From the NCBI GenBank assembly GCA_942492445.1, contig CALOEW010000081.1, positions 1 through 30,552 on the forward strand: a DNA stretch of 30,552 bases, read 5' to 3'. Under the pieces are notes generated by a model. That model worked only from the letters and a program-made list of their open reading frames with translations. It did no database searches and had not been told where the DNA came from. Source of the stretch: NORP240 sp942492445 (lineage in GTDB: Bacteria; Pseudomonadota; Gammaproteobacteria; Pseudomonadales; Pseudohongiellaceae). The translations under genes and the position numbers were made by a program. Each line of letters starts with the position of its first letter. Position 1 is the stretch's first letter. Of this stretch, positions 8,318-17,631 are shown in pieces.

Positions 8318-11300
8318 TCAGGCGGCGCTCGCCGCCGCTGCCCGTTCCGCGAGAACCCGTTTGAAGTCAGTCGGCATTACCTTGACGAACTGCCCCAGGC
8401 TGTCCTCCCAGTTATCCAGGATCTTTGCGGCTACCGGAGAGTCCGTATAACGGTGATGGTTCTGTACCAATTCTTTCAGTTCAGTTATGTCCTGGGCGCT
8501 GCTCACCCGTTCCAGCTCAAAAGTCTCGTTGTTGCACTGACGAGGAAAGAATTCGTCGGGATCCCAGACGTACGCGATACCGCCACTCATTCCGGCACCG
8601 AAATTGCGACCGGTACGGCCCAGTACGACGACGCGCCCACCGGTCATGTATTCACACCCGTGATCACCGATACCCTCCACGACAGCCCGTGCGCCGCTGT
8701 TGCGCACCGCAAAGCGTTCGGCGGCGATGCCGCGGAAATAAGCTTCTCCACCCGTGGCACCATACAGGTTGACGTTACCGGCGATGATATTCTCTTCGGC
8801 CCTGAAGGTGCTGTTTTTTGGTGGATAAATGATCACTTTGCCGCCGGACAGGCCTTTGCCCACGTAATCGTTGGCGTCCCCTTCCACGGTGATGGTGATG
8901 CCCTTGGCGAGCCACGCGCCCAGGCTCTGCCCGGCGGAGCCGCGCAGTTTTATGTTGATCGTGTCGTCGGGCAGCATGTCGGCACCGTAATGTTTTGCCA
9001 CCTCATTTGACAACATGGTGCCTACCACGCGGTTGGTATTGATCACGTCGTGCTCGATGTGGACCGTCTTGCCGCTTTCGAGAGCCGGTGCTGCCAGCCG
9101 GATCAATTCGTTGTCCAGTGCTTTTTCCAGGCCATGATCCTGCTGCATGCACTGGTACACCTCGGTGTCAGGGAAAATTTTCTGGGCCGGTTGCAGAATG
9201 GCGGACAGATCCAGGCCCCTGGCTTTCCAGTGGTCAATGGCGATATCCGTATTCAGCAGGTCCACGCGGCCGATCATTTCGTTGACGGTGCGAACACCGA
9301 TACTGGCCATGATCTGGCGCAGTTCCTCCGCCACCATGAACAGGTAATTCACCACGTGCTCGGGCTTGCCCTTGAATTTCCTGCGCAATTCCGGGTCCTG
9401 GGTGGCGATGCCGACAGGGCAGGTATTAAGGTGACACTTGCGCATCATGATGCAGCCCAGTGTGATCAGCGGGGCAGTTGAAAAGCCGAATTCCTCGGCC
9501 CCCAGCAGTGCGGCAACGGCTATGTCGCGACCGGTTTTCAACTGGCCATCGGTCTGCAGTACCACCCGCGAACGCAGGTTGTTCATCACCAGGGTCTGGT
9601 GAGTCTCGGAAATGCCCAACTCCCAGGGCAGACCGGCGTGCTTGATGGATGTCAATGGTGAGGCACCGGTCCCACCGTCGTGTCCGGCGATGACCAGGTG
9701 ATCGGTTTTGGCCTTGGTCACGCCGGCGGCGATCGTTCCCACGCCAATTTCCGACACCAGCTTTACGCTGATGCGAGCGGCCCGGTTGGCGTTTTTCAGG
9801 TCGTGTATCAGTTGGGCGATATCCTCGATCGAATAGATATCGTGATGGGGTGGCGGACTGATCAGGCCGACCCCCGGCGTAGAATGCCGGATCTTGGCGA
9901 TGTAGTCGTCCACCTTGTGGCCGGGAAGTTCACCACCCTCACCGGGTTTGGCGCCCTGGGCAATTTTTATCTGCAGCTCGTCCGCGTTACTCAGATACCA
10001 GATAGTGACGCCGAAGCGGCCTGATGCCACCTGTTTGATGGAAGAACGCTTTGAGTCACCGTTTTCCAGAGGCTGAAAGCGAACCGGATCCTCGCCGCCT
10101 TCGCCGGTGTTTGATTTGCCGCCCAGCCGGTTCATGGCCACTGCCAGTGATTCGTGTGCCTCGGTGGATATGGACCCCAGGCTCATGGCCCCGGTCGCGA
10201 ACCGCTTGACGATTTCACTTGCCGGCTCCACTTCCCCGATATCCAGAGCGGGCAGAACATCGGTGCGGAATTTCAACAGACCGCGAATAGTGCACTTGCG
10301 GGTCGCGTGCTCGTTGGCCGCCCTGGCAAAGACATGATAGGCATCGGTGCTGTTGTTGCGGGCGGCCACCTGCAGGTTGAATATGGTGCTGGGGTTCCAC
10401 ATGTGAGTCTCGCCCCCGGTACGCCAGTGGAAATCACCGGGATTCGGCAGCACCGGAATCAGTTCTTCCTGCACAGTGGGAAAGCCCAGACGGTGTCGCC
10501 GCTCGGATTCCTCTACCAGCACCTTGAAATCAATGCCCTGAATCCGGCTGGCCGTTCCCACGAAACAGCGATCGATGATATCGCTGGCCAGACCTACCGC
10601 TTCGAAAATCTGTGCTCCTTTATAGGAATGCAACGTGGAGATTCCCATTTTCGCCATGACTTTCAACATGCCCTTTGCTACCCCCTTCTTGTAAGCAACA
10701 ACCAGGGATTCCTCATCGTCATAGTGGTCAGCCAGCAGGCCATCCTGCCTGGCTTTCCAGAGAGCCTGGAAAGCCAGGTAGGGGTTGATGGCATCTGCAC
10801 CATAGCCGGTGAGCAGGCAGTGGTGGTGTACCTCACGTGCTTCGCCGGTTTCAACCACGATACCGATGCGGGTCCGCAGATGATTGGCGACCAGGTGATG
10901 GTGTACCGCGCCGCAGGCGATGAGGGCACTGATGGCGATACGATTGTGGCCGATGTTGCGATCGGACAGGATGATGAAAGCATAGCCCTCATGGATTGCA
11001 CGAGATGCTTCCTGACAGATGCCTTCCAGTGCTTTGCTGAAGCTTTCCGGGCCGGTGGCGTCGTAGGTGATGTCGATCTCCCGGGAACGCATGCCGCGAA
11101 AATCCATGTCCCGGATATCGCGTAACTCCTTGTTGGAGAGTATGGGATGCTCCAGGCTCAGGCGATGGGCATGGGATTCGGTGGTTTCCAGCAGATTGCC
11201 CTCGGGGCCGATAAAGCACTCCAGGGACATCACCACTTCCTCGCGGATTGAGTCGATGGGCGGGTTGGTGACCTGGGCAAACAGCTGCTTGAAGTAGTCA

Positions 11301-12883
11301 TAGATCATGCGCGGCTTGTCGGAAAGACAGGCCAGGGCCGAATCGTTGCCCATGGAGCCCAGCGGATCCCTCGCCTCGAGCACCAGCGGCAGCAACATGA
11401 ACTGCATGGTTTCGGTGGTGTACCCGAAGGCCTTCATGCGCGGCAGGATGTCGTCCGAATCCAGGGAATGAGCGGCACTGTCCCGGGACAGGTCCTTCAG
11501 GGTGACTTTCTGATTGGCCAGCCACTTTCCGTAGGGACGCTTGCCGGCAATGGATTGCTTCAACTCCTCGTCCGGAATGAGGCGGCCCTGCTCGAAGTCC
11601 AGCAGAAACATCTTGCCGGGCTGCAGACGGCCCTTGAGCTTGACGTTGTCAGGTTCCACGTGCAGAACGCCGACTTCCGACGCCATAATGCACTTGTCGT
11701 CGTGGGTGACGTAATAGCGGCTGGGGCGCAGGCCGTTGCGATCAAGCACGGCGCCGATGTATTTGCCGTCTGTAAACACGATGGATGCCGGTCCGTCCCA
11801 GGGCTCCATGATGGCGGAATGGAATTCATAGAAATCTTTCTTGGCCTGATCCATGTTGGCGTCGAACTGCCAGGCTTCCGGTATCATCATCATGACCGCC
11901 TCCTGCAGGGAGCGGCCCCCCAGCAGCAGGAATTCCAGGACCGCGTCAAAACTGCCTGAGTCCGAGCAGTCTGAGTCTATAATGGGGAACATTTCCTTCA
12001 GCTTGTCGCCGAACAGGGGGGTGTCCAGGGTACCCTCACGGGCAACCATCTGATTGACATTGCCCCGCAGCGTGTTGATTTCACCGTTGTGGCTCATGAA
12101 GCGGTTTGGCTGGGCCCGGTCCCAGGACGGGAAGGTATTGGTGCTGAATCGTGAATGCACCATGGCCAGGTGAGTCTCGCAGGCCGGATTGGTGAGGTCG
12201 TTGTAGAAAGGAAACAATTGACCCGGCGTCAGCATGCCTTTGTAGACAATGACTCTGGAGGACAGGCTGCAGGCATAAAACTGCTTGGCCTGGGTCAGCA
12301 TCCTGTCGCTTCGCAGAGCGTGGGTGAAACGTTTGCGGATAATATACAGAACCCGCTCAAACTGCTCCCGTTCCAGGCCCCCGGTGGCGCTGACGAACAA
12401 CTGCTCGATCCTGGGTTGTGCCATGCGCGCAGCCGGCCCCACATCGGCCCCGACCGGGTCGATGGGTACTTCGCGCCAGCCGACCAGGGTCTGACCCTCC
12501 TCGGCAATAATCCGGTTGATCACAGCGCGGCATTTCTGCTCCTCTTCCGGCACCTGGGGCAGGAATATATTGCCCACGGCGTATTTCCCCGGTTCCGGAA
12601 GTTCGGCGTTGAGCTCATCGCGGGCTATCATCTGGAAAAAGCTGTGTGGCAATCCCATTAAAATGCCGGCTCCATCGCCGGTATTGGCTTCGAAACCGCA
12701 GCCGCCACGATGATCCATTCTGGAGTTCAGATGGTAGGCATCCAGCACGATCTGGTGGCTGGGAATACCCTTTATATTGGCCACGAATCCGACGCCACAG
12801 GAATCCTTCTCACTGGCAGGATCGTAGAGGCCAATTTTCTGGGGGAATCCGAATTTAGGTGGGACAAAGCCGTTTTTTTTCAT
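8318..12883 (-). CDS. gltB: Glutamate synthase (NADPH) large subunit
   Basis: A 1521-aa protein, full length for bacterial GltB. The N-terminal class II glutamine amidotransferase domain follows a 28-residue propeptide; the catalytic Cys is C29 in 'KDSCGVGFVANIKG', which becomes residue 1 after self-cleavage. The central domain is followed by the FMN-binding synthase barrel with 'HDGGTGASPLTSIKHAGLPWELG'. The [3Fe-4S] cluster motif is 'CIMMRKCHLNTCPVGIA'. The C-terminal beta-helix has the glycine-rich 'GGEAYFRGIAAERFAVRNSG' type repeats. The enzyme hydrolyses glutamine and channels ammonia to 2-oxoglutarate; with GltD it forms the GOGAT arm of ammonium assimilation. ATG 12883 is preceded only by a weak GAGA-type ribosome site. 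A consensus-like promoter lies about 280 bases upstream, so the leader is long. Confidence 0.98.
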   Translation of the reverse strand: MKKNGFVPPKFGFPQKIGLYDPASEKDSCGVGFVANIKGIPSHQIVLDAYHLNSRMDHRGGCGFEANTGDGAGILMGLPHSFFQMIARDELNAELPEPGKYAVGNIFLPQVPEEEQKCRAVINRIIAEEGQTLVGWREVPIDPVGADVGPAARMAQPRIEQLFVSATGGLEREQFERVLYIIRKRFTHALRSDRMLTQAKQFYACSLSSRVIVYKGMLTPGQLFPFYNDLTNPACETHLAMVHSRFSTNTFPSWDRAQPNRFMSHNGEINTLRGNVNQMVAREGTLDTPLFGDKLKEMFPIIDSDCSDSGSFDAVLEFLLLGGRSLQEAVMMMIPEAWQFDANMDQAKKDFYEFHSAIMEPWDGPASIVFTDGKYIGAVLDRNGLRPSRYYVTHDDKCIMASEVGVLHVEPDNVKLKGRLQPGKMFLLDFEQGRLIPDEELKQSIAGKRPYGKWLANQKVTLKDLSRDSAAHSLDSDDILPRMKAFGYTTETMQFMLLPLVLEARDPLGSMGNDSALACLSDKPRMIYDYFKQLFAQVTNPPIDSIREEVVMSLECFIGPEGNLLETTESHAHRLSLEHPILSNKELRDIRDMDFRGMRSREIDITYDATGPESFSKALEGICQEASRAIHEGYAFIILSDRNIGHNRIAISALIACGAVHHHLVANHLRTRIGIVVETGEAREVHHHCLLTGYGADAINPYLAFQALWKARQDGLLADHYDDEESLVVAYKKGVAKGMLKVMAKMGISTLHSYKGAQIFEAVGLASDIIDRCFVGTASRIQGIDFKVLVEESERRHRLGFPTVQEELIPVLPNPGDFHWRTGGETHMWNPSTIFNLQVAARNNSTDAYHVFARAANEHATRKCTIRGLLKFRTDVLPALDIGEVEPASEIVKRFATGAMSLGSISTEAHESLAVAMNRLGGKSNTGEGGEDPVRFQPLENGDSKRSSIKQVASGRFGVTIWYLSNADELQIKIAQGAKPGEGGELPGHKVDDYIAKIRHSTPGVGLISPPPHHDIYSIEDIAQLIHDLKNANRAARISVKLVSEIGVGTIAAGVTKAKTDHLVIAGHDGGTGASPLTSIKHAGLPWELGISETHQTLVMNNLRSRVVLQTDGQLKTGRDIAVAALLGAEEFGFSTAPLITLGCIMMRKCHLNTCPVGIATQDPELRRKFKGKPEHVVNYLFMVAEELRQIMASIGVRTVNEMIGRVDLLNTDIAIDHWKARGLDLSAILQPAQKIFPDTEVYQCMQQDHGLEKALDNELIRLAAPALESGKTVHIEHDVINTNRVVGTMLSNEVAKHYGADMLPDDTINIKLRGSAGQSLGAWLAKGITITVEGDANDYVGKGLSGGKVIIYPPKNSTFRAEENIIAGNVNLYGATGGEAYFRGIAAERFAVRNSGARAVVEGIGDHGCEYMTGGRVVVLGRTGRNFGAGMSGGIAYVWDPDEFFPRQCNNETFELERVSSAQDITELKELVQNHHRYTDSPVAAKILDNWEDSLGQFVKVMPTDFKRVLAERAAAASAA

Positions 12884-13114
12884 AGGTTCAGTTGTCTCTT
12901 GCGTTCAGTAAACACCGCGGCGCCCCCGCACAATCCGACGCCAGGCCACCAGCCCTGCAGTGCTGTTCCATAGCCCGTCGGTGTGATTACTGTCACCGCT
13001 AGTCCCCCTCCAGGCAAGGCAGCAGCCCTGCTGGTCTTTGTGAGGTCATGCGCTGTTGGGGTGTCCAGACGAGGCTCGGTATTTCAACCTGTATCCCTCC
13101 CTCAAGCCTTAGTG

Positions 13115-13128
13115 CTGAAAGCTTTCAG
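13115..13128. repeat. Perfect 14-base palindrome near the gltB promoter
   Basis: CTGAAAGCTTTCAG reads the same on both strands. It lies roughly 30-45 bases downstream of the transcript start predicted for gltB, a position where a dimeric regulator could act as a roadblock. Regulator and function are unknown, and a chance palindrome of this length in a 686-base gap is possible but not common. Confidence 0.35.
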
Positions 13129-13166
13129 GCAAGCCATGGCTACACGCCTCGGCGGAAGGGCCGGAC

Positions 13167-13194
13167 ACAATAACATTGGCAGAATATATGTCAA
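13167..13194 (-). promoter_or_regulatory. Putative sigma-70 promoter for gltBD
   Basis: On the minus strand a perfect -35 TTGACA (13194-13189) is followed after 16 bases by TATTGT (13172-13167), a four-of-six match to the -10 box. Transcription would start near 13160, leaving a 5' leader of about 280 nt before the gltB ATG. It is the best box pair in the gap. Confidence 0.5.
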
Positions 13195-13487
13195 GCTTCG
13201 CAACCGCGCCAGAGCCTGGTCAGATTCCGCTAAGTCACTGAAATTAAAGCCTGGAACTGCCGTTGTCAGGATGGCCGGGGACAGCTGTCGCGGGCCACGG
13301 TGGGGCACTGTGCGGGTGGGCCCAGGGGAAGAGGACGGCAGCGGCTGCTACGAACAGTACCCGATTGTGCGGGGGAATTCCGGCGGTGGCGGGAAGCGTC
13401 TTTGACCAGGCACCGGATAATGCCCCGAGCCGCCATTTTCAGCAGGCCGGAGCGCCAGGCATTTACTTGATAATTGGCTGGAGGTGA

Positions 13488-13516
13488 TTTACTCTTGCTC
13501 CTCTTGCAGATAATAA
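13488..13516 (+). promoter_or_regulatory. Putative promoter for the molybdenum hydroxylase operon
   Basis: TTTACT (13488-13493) and TAATAA (13511-13516) are spaced by 17 bases, and the region around is AT-rich against a GC-rich background. The Shine-Dalgarno AAGGAGG follows at 13553-13559. The boxes are imperfect, so this is a suggestion. Confidence 0.35.
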
Positions 13517-13569
13517 AACTATAAAGCCCGCAAAGCTCTTTTCCAGATTCCTAAGGAGGCGAGAAAGCC

Positions 13570-14154
13570 GTGAATCCAAAACTAACGCGTAGGCGCTTCA
13601 TCAAGGGTGTGATCGCTTCTGGTGTGGCAGTCTCCTCTACTACATTATGGTATTCCGCCCGAGGTCAGTCGCGGCCGCCGGGTGCCGTCGAGCGCCTGAT
13701 CCGGATCAATGTCAACGGGCAGACACGCACAGTGGATGTGGCTGCCAATGAGACCCTGGCGTCCACGTTACGCTACAAGCTGGGGCTGACCGGAACCAAG
13801 CTGGGCTGCAATCGCGGCGAATGTGGCGCCTGCACCGTGCTGGTCGACGATGTTACCAACTACGCCTGTTCGATCCTGACCCATACGGTCAAAGACCAGC
13901 GGATCGAAACCGTGGAAGGGCTGGAATCCCCCAACGGTGACCTGCATCCCGTACAGCAGGCGTTCGTAGACGAGTTGTCGCCACAGTGCGGTTACTGCAC
14001 GCCGGGACAGGTCATGGCCGCAGTGGGGTTGCTGCGCGCCAACCCCAACCCGTCGCGGGAAGAGGTCCGTCAAGGGCTGGCCGGCAATATCTGCCGCTGT
14101 GGCGCTTATGAATCATACATTCGCGGTGTCCTGCGCGCCGCCGAGATAGGGTGA
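13570..14154 (+). CDS. Tat-exported [2Fe-2S] subunit of a xanthine oxidase-family molybdenum hydroxylase (PaoA-like)
   Basis: A 194-aa electron-transfer subunit. The N-terminus carries a twin-arginine signal, 'TRRRFIKGV' at residues 6-14, followed by a moderately hydrophobic stretch, so the folded complex should be exported to the periplasm. The plant-type ferredoxin domain has C80, C85, C88 and C100 ('CNRGECGACTVLVD'). The helical domain holds the second [2Fe-2S] cluster with C140, C143, C175 and C177 ('CGYCTPG', 'ICRC'). Both clusters are complete. The start is GTG 13570, preceded by a perfect AAGGAGG ten bases upstream, the strongest ribosome site in the window. The stop overlaps the large-subunit GTG start by four bases (GTGA). 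Periplasmic export through this subunit is known for E. coli PaoABC. The substrate is unknown. Confidence 0.92.
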   Translation: MNPKLTRRRFIKGVIASGVAVSSTTLWYSARGQSRPPGAVERLIRINVNGQTRTVDVAANETLASTLRYKLGLTGTKLGCNRGECGACTVLVDDVTNYACSILTHTVKDQRIETVEGLESPNGDLHPVQQAFVDELSPQCGYCTPGQVMAAVGLLRANPNPSREEVRQGLAGNICRCGAYESYIRGVLRAAEIG

Positions 14155-16580
14155 TAGACATGGCATATATGCATATTGGTAAAGATTTTGTACCACCCGA
14201 CGTGCCCGGCAAGGTCACCGGCCGAATCAAGTATGCCGAGGACTATGCCAGGGAGGGGATGGCCTATGTACGCCTGCTGACCAGCCCCATCCCCCATGCC
14301 CGGGTTATCGATATCGATTACACCGAAGCACTGGCCATGGACGGTGTCTACGGCATACTGACCGCTGACGACGTGTATCCGGACGGCGAGCAGAACAGCA
14401 CCGGGCTCAAGGTACTGACCAACGAACCGACCCTGATCGGGGAGCCGGTTCTGGCAGTGGCTGCGGTCGACGAAAAGACTGCCGAGAACGCCCTTGAGCG
14501 CATCTCCGTAACTTTTGAACGGATGGACTTTGTGCTGGACCCGCTGGACAGTATGCAGCCGGGCGGGCCTGACGCCTATACGGGCGGCAATACCTTCGTG
14601 TTCCGCGAGGGATTTGCCCGTTATGAGTGGTCCCGTGACCAGATTACGGCATTCCGCAACGGTGCCGAACCGACGGCAGAGCCGCAGGCATCCTGGTCCT
14701 ATGGCGAGTTGGAGGAGGCTTTTGCCGCGTCCAGTTTCGTTTACGAAAGTACTTTCACTACCGCCGGTTATCCCCACAACAGCATGGAGCCGCGCAGTGC
14801 CATGGCCTACTGGGAGAATGGCAAATGTTATGTCCATGGCTCCTCCCAGAGCCTGTCGCCTCTTGCTGAAGGCATGGCCCAGATAGTGGGCTGCCCGATC
14901 GAGGATTTTGTCTTCATCAACGAGGCAACCGGCGGAGGTTTCGGACAGAAAGCGCGGCCCAACAGCATACCCAGCATGGCGATCCCCGCGAAGATGTCCC
15001 AGAAGATCAATCGACCTGTGATGATGCGTATCAGTCGCGAGGAAGAGATGTTTATCGGAGGCGCCCGGGTCGGGTTCCAGGGCTGGATCAAGGCCGGCTT
15101 CAGGCCCGATGGCCGCATGGCGGCCCTGGACATGTATATCGTTCAGGATAACGGCGGGAAAGGGGGCGGAGGAGACCACTTTTCCGCAGCAGATGCCATC
15201 AGCATGCTGTACCAGACCGAGGCGGTCAGGTTCCGCGGCGCCGGCATCGGCACCAATACCGGCCACCGTGGCGCTCAGCGCGGGCCGGGCCAGAACCAGA
15301 TTGCGCCGATTATTGCGCCGATTCTGGATATGGCCGCTCAGGAACTGGGTATCGACCGCCTGCAGATCCGCAAGATCAACGCGGTGGATGACGGTGACAC
15401 TCACGGCCCGGGACGAAGCCCGGTCACCAGCGCCTACATGGAAGAAACCATCGCTATGGCCGAGCAGGCCTTCAACTACAGTGAGCGAATGACGCGCAGC
15501 CGCCAGCGCAATGGCAGCAAGATTACCGGCATCGGTATCGGCCAGGGGTATCACGACGCAGGACGAAGCGGCATGGATGGCATTGTGCGCCTGACTCCCG
15601 ATGGTCGTCTGAAAATCCACAGTGGGGTCGGTAACCTGGGTACTTATTCCTATGCCTCCACTTCGCGGGCGGCAGCGGAAGTTCTGAATATGGAATGGGA
15701 CCAGTGTGATGTAATCGGCGGCCGTACTGATCGCCATGTGCCCATGACTTCGCCCCAGGACGGCAGTAACTCCATTTTTACCAACACCCGCACCAACTGG
15801 GGTGCAGCTCAGGATCTGCTGACCAAAATGAAGGAAATCGCCGCCATGGATCTGGGTGGCGAGCCGGCCGACTACGACGTGGATGGCAGCCGGGTATTCC
15901 GAACCGCGAATTCAGCCATTTCCATGTCCTATGCTCAGGTTGCCCAGCGTGGCATGGCGCTGGGTGGTCGCTTCAGTGGCCAGGAATACCCGGAAGAGCT
16001 GAATGCATTCACCAAGCTGTCTGTCGACCGTCTGGCGGGTACCGGTCTGATCGGGGTTTTCAACGACCCACGTCACAATGGCACGCCTCCGGGGCTGACG
16101 GTGTCGCTGGTCGAAATCGAACTCGATACTGAAACCGGAAAATACGAGATCAAGGATCTGGTCAATTTCGCCGACTGTGGCACGATCGTGCACCCGCAGG
16201 GCCTGGACAACCAGCTGCGTGGCGGTGCCACCTGGGGTATCGGCCTGGCTGGTTACGAACGACATCTCTACGATCCCCAGAACGGCCTGCCGGCGAGCAC
16301 CGGGTACTGGCAGAGCAAGGTCCCCACCATTCTGGACACTCCACCGCAGATGACCACCGGAGCGGTGGACCTGCCGGATCCGGAAAATCCGGTTGGCGCC
16401 CGCGGCGTCGGTGAACCGGCGCAAGGTTCCGTCGCAGCGGCGCTGGCATCAGCGCTGTGGGACGCCACCGAGGGTTATATGTTCAACACGGCACCAATAA
16501 CCACAGATATGATCGTGAACCATTACGCAGGAACTTCCGAGTCAGCGAAGGGTCTTGCCCAGAACAATTTCCGAGGTTGA
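14151..16580 (+). CDS. Molybdopterin-binding catalytic subunit of a xanthine oxidase-family hydroxylase
   Basis: An 809-aa catalytic subunit holding the molybdenum cofactor. The N-terminal a/b hammerhead domain is 'VTGRIKYAEDY' to about residue 130. The first cofactor-domain motif is 'GGGFGQK' (residues 261-267), and the second is 'GHRGAQRGPGQNQ'. The catalytic glutamate is E755 in 'RGVGEPA', equivalent to the general base of xanthine dehydrogenase. It lacks the CO dehydrogenase active-site loops (AYXCSFR or AYRGAGR), so it is not a CoxL. It has no signal of its own and probably travels with the Tat-exported iron-sulfur subunit. Likely reactions are oxidation of aldehydes or hydroxylation of N-heteroaromatics; which one cannot be told. 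GTG 14151 overlaps the upstream stop; ATG 14160 is an alternative start three codons in. A molybdenum-cofactor insertion chaperone (XdhC/PaoD type) is not in the window. Confidence 0.92.
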   Translation: MIDMAYMHIGKDFVPPDVPGKVTGRIKYAEDYAREGMAYVRLLTSPIPHARVIDIDYTEALAMDGVYGILTADDVYPDGEQNSTGLKVLTNEPTLIGEPVLAVAAVDEKTAENALERISVTFERMDFVLDPLDSMQPGGPDAYTGGNTFVFREGFARYEWSRDQITAFRNGAEPTAEPQASWSYGELEEAFAASSFVYESTFTTAGYPHNSMEPRSAMAYWENGKCYVHGSSQSLSPLAEGMAQIVGCPIEDFVFINEATGGGFGQKARPNSIPSMAIPAKMSQKINRPVMMRISREEEMFIGGARVGFQGWIKAGFRPDGRMAALDMYIVQDNGGKGGGGDHFSAADAISMLYQTEAVRFRGAGIGTNTGHRGAQRGPGQNQIAPIIAPILDMAAQELGIDRLQIRKINAVDDGDTHGPGRSPVTSAYMEETIAMAEQAFNYSERMTRSRQRNGSKITGIGIGQGYHDAGRSGMDGIVRLTPDGRLKIHSGVGNLGTYSYASTSRAAAEVLNMEWDQCDVIGGRTDRHVPMTSPQDGSNSIFTNTRTNWGAAQDLLTKMKEIAAMDLGGEPADYDVDGSRVFRTANSAISMSYAQVAQRGMALGGRFSGQEYPEELNAFTKLSVDRLAGTGLIGVFNDPRHNGTPPGLTVSLVEIELDTETGKYEIKDLVNFADCGTIVHPQGLDNQLRGGATWGIGLAGYERHLYDPQNGLPASTGYWQSKVPTILDTPPQMTTGAVDLPDPENPVGARGVGEPAQGSVAAALASALWDATEGYMFNTAPITTDMIVNHYAGTSESAKGLAQNNFRG

Positions 16581-16581
16581 T

Positions 16582-17577
16582 ATGGTAGCTACTACTCATG
16601 ACGTAATGCCCGACATCGATCTTTATCAGCCCACTGATGAAGAGAACGCCCTGTCCCTGGCCTCGACTCTGGGTGAGGAGGGCTGGCTGCTGGCTGGAGG
16701 CCAGGATACCTACGGCTGGCTGAAGGATCGTAATAAAAGTCCGGCGGCGATGATCGAACTGACCAAAATCGACGCCTGGAAGGGAATCCGTGAGACCGCT
16801 AACGGCGTCGAGATCGGTGCGCTTACTACGTTGACTGAAATCGTCAACGACCCGCTCATCAGATCCCGCTATTCGCTCCTGTCCACGGCAGCCGGCAGGG
16901 TGGCCAGCCCGCAGATCCGCAATGTGGGAACACTGGCGGGAAATCTGGCTCAGGATGCCCGCTGCTGGTATTACCGCCGGGGCCTGGACTGCTACCGTGC
17001 CGGCGGCAATATCTGCTACGCGGACGCGCCGGAAAGCCTCAATCGTGAGCACGCGCTGTTTGGCCAGAGTCGCTGTGTAGCGGTAAGCCCCTCAGACACC
17101 GCTCCGGCACTGGTGGCCCTCGATGCGACTCTGGTAATCAGTTCAGAGCGGGGCCAGCGCACCGTGGCGGCGGAAGACTTTTTTGTCGGTCCGGCGCTGG
17201 ACATCCAGAACATGACCGTTCTGCGACCCGGTGAAATATTGACGGCTGTTTTGCTCCCGGAAACCTGGGCGAACGCCGAGTTCTACTTTGAAAAAGTCGC
17301 CGACCGCAATGTGTGGGATTTTGCCCTGGTCAGTGTCGCGGCAGCCATCAAGGTGTCAGGTGAAACCATTCAGGATGTCAGACTTGCCTGTGGCGCCGTG
17401 GAATGCGTGCCCCGTCGCCTCACAGCCGTGGAAAGTGCTTTACGCGGCAGGCCCAGGAACGAACAGACAGCGAATCAGGTCGCCTCCATTGCCACTCAAG
17501 GCGCGCGCCCCCTGAATTACAATCACTTCAAGGTTCCACTGATGGAGAACCTTGTCAAGCGGGCAATTCGCGGCTGA
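16582..17577 (+). CDS. FAD-binding subunit of the molybdenum hydroxylase, with PaoB-like four-cysteine insert
   Basis: A 331-aa member of the CoxM/XdhB FAD-binding family. FAD motifs are 'LLAGGQDT' near residue 35 and 'SPQIRNVGTLAGNLAQDARCW' around residues 108-129. Between them and the PSD motif ('VSPSDTAPALVALDA') lies an insert with C128, C137, C145 and C165. In E. coli PaoB a comparable insert binds a [4Fe-4S] cluster, so an extra cluster is likely here too. The C-terminal CO-dehydrogenase flavoprotein domain runs from about residue 210. The ATG at 16582 is one base after the large-subunit stop, with GAGG five bases before it; an upstream in-frame TTG at 16555 lies inside the large subunit and is less likely. 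Gene order is small-large-FAD, unlike paoABC (small-FAD-large). Confidence 0.9.
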   Translation: MVATTHDVMPDIDLYQPTDEENALSLASTLGEEGWLLAGGQDTYGWLKDRNKSPAAMIELTKIDAWKGIRETANGVEIGALTTLTEIVNDPLIRSRYSLLSTAAGRVASPQIRNVGTLAGNLAQDARCWYYRRGLDCYRAGGNICYADAPESLNREHALFGQSRCVAVSPSDTAPALVALDATLVISSERGQRTVAAEDFFVGPALDIQNMTVLRPGEILTAVLLPETWANAEFYFEKVADRNVWDFALVSVAAAIKVSGETIQDVRLACGAVECVPRRLTAVESALRGRPRNEQTANQVASIATQGARPLNYNHFKVPLMENLVKRAIRG

Positions 17578-17631
17578 TTTGAACAATATCAATTGGACTA
17601 ACTGAATAACAAGAAGTTAAGGGGAAGTAAA

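Larger units (their letters stand above)
12884..13569. other. Intergenic region between divergent gltB and the molybdenum hydroxylase operon
   Basis: About 686 bases without a convincing gene; frames that are open here have odd composition and no family signature. It contains the putative gltB promoter (13167-13194, minus), a 14-base perfect palindrome (13115-13128), and a putative promoter (13488-13516, plus) with a perfect Shine-Dalgarno at 13553-13559 for the plus-strand operon. The part nearest gltB would be its roughly 280-nt leader and includes a small hairpin, CAGCA-GCCC-TGCTG, near 13020. Confidence 0.6.

Noticed and set aside
10154..11125. 323-codon open frame on the plus strand
   Set aside because: It is antisense to gltB, which has complete motifs throughout; no signature in the frame.
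12983..13405. 140-codon plus-strand frame in the gltB upstream gap
   Set aside because: It has GTG start without ribosome site, low-complexity Gly/Arg/Pro content and crosses the predicted gltB promoter; no recognised motif.
14106..15737. 543-codon open frame on the minus strand
   Set aside because: It lies opposite the molybdopterin subunit gene, has a composition typical of an antisense shadow and no family motif.
14151..16580. Carbon monoxide dehydrogenase large subunit
   Set aside because: The CoxL active-site loops (AYXCSFR or AYRGAGR) are absent and the gene is paired with a Tat-type, PaoA-like subunit.
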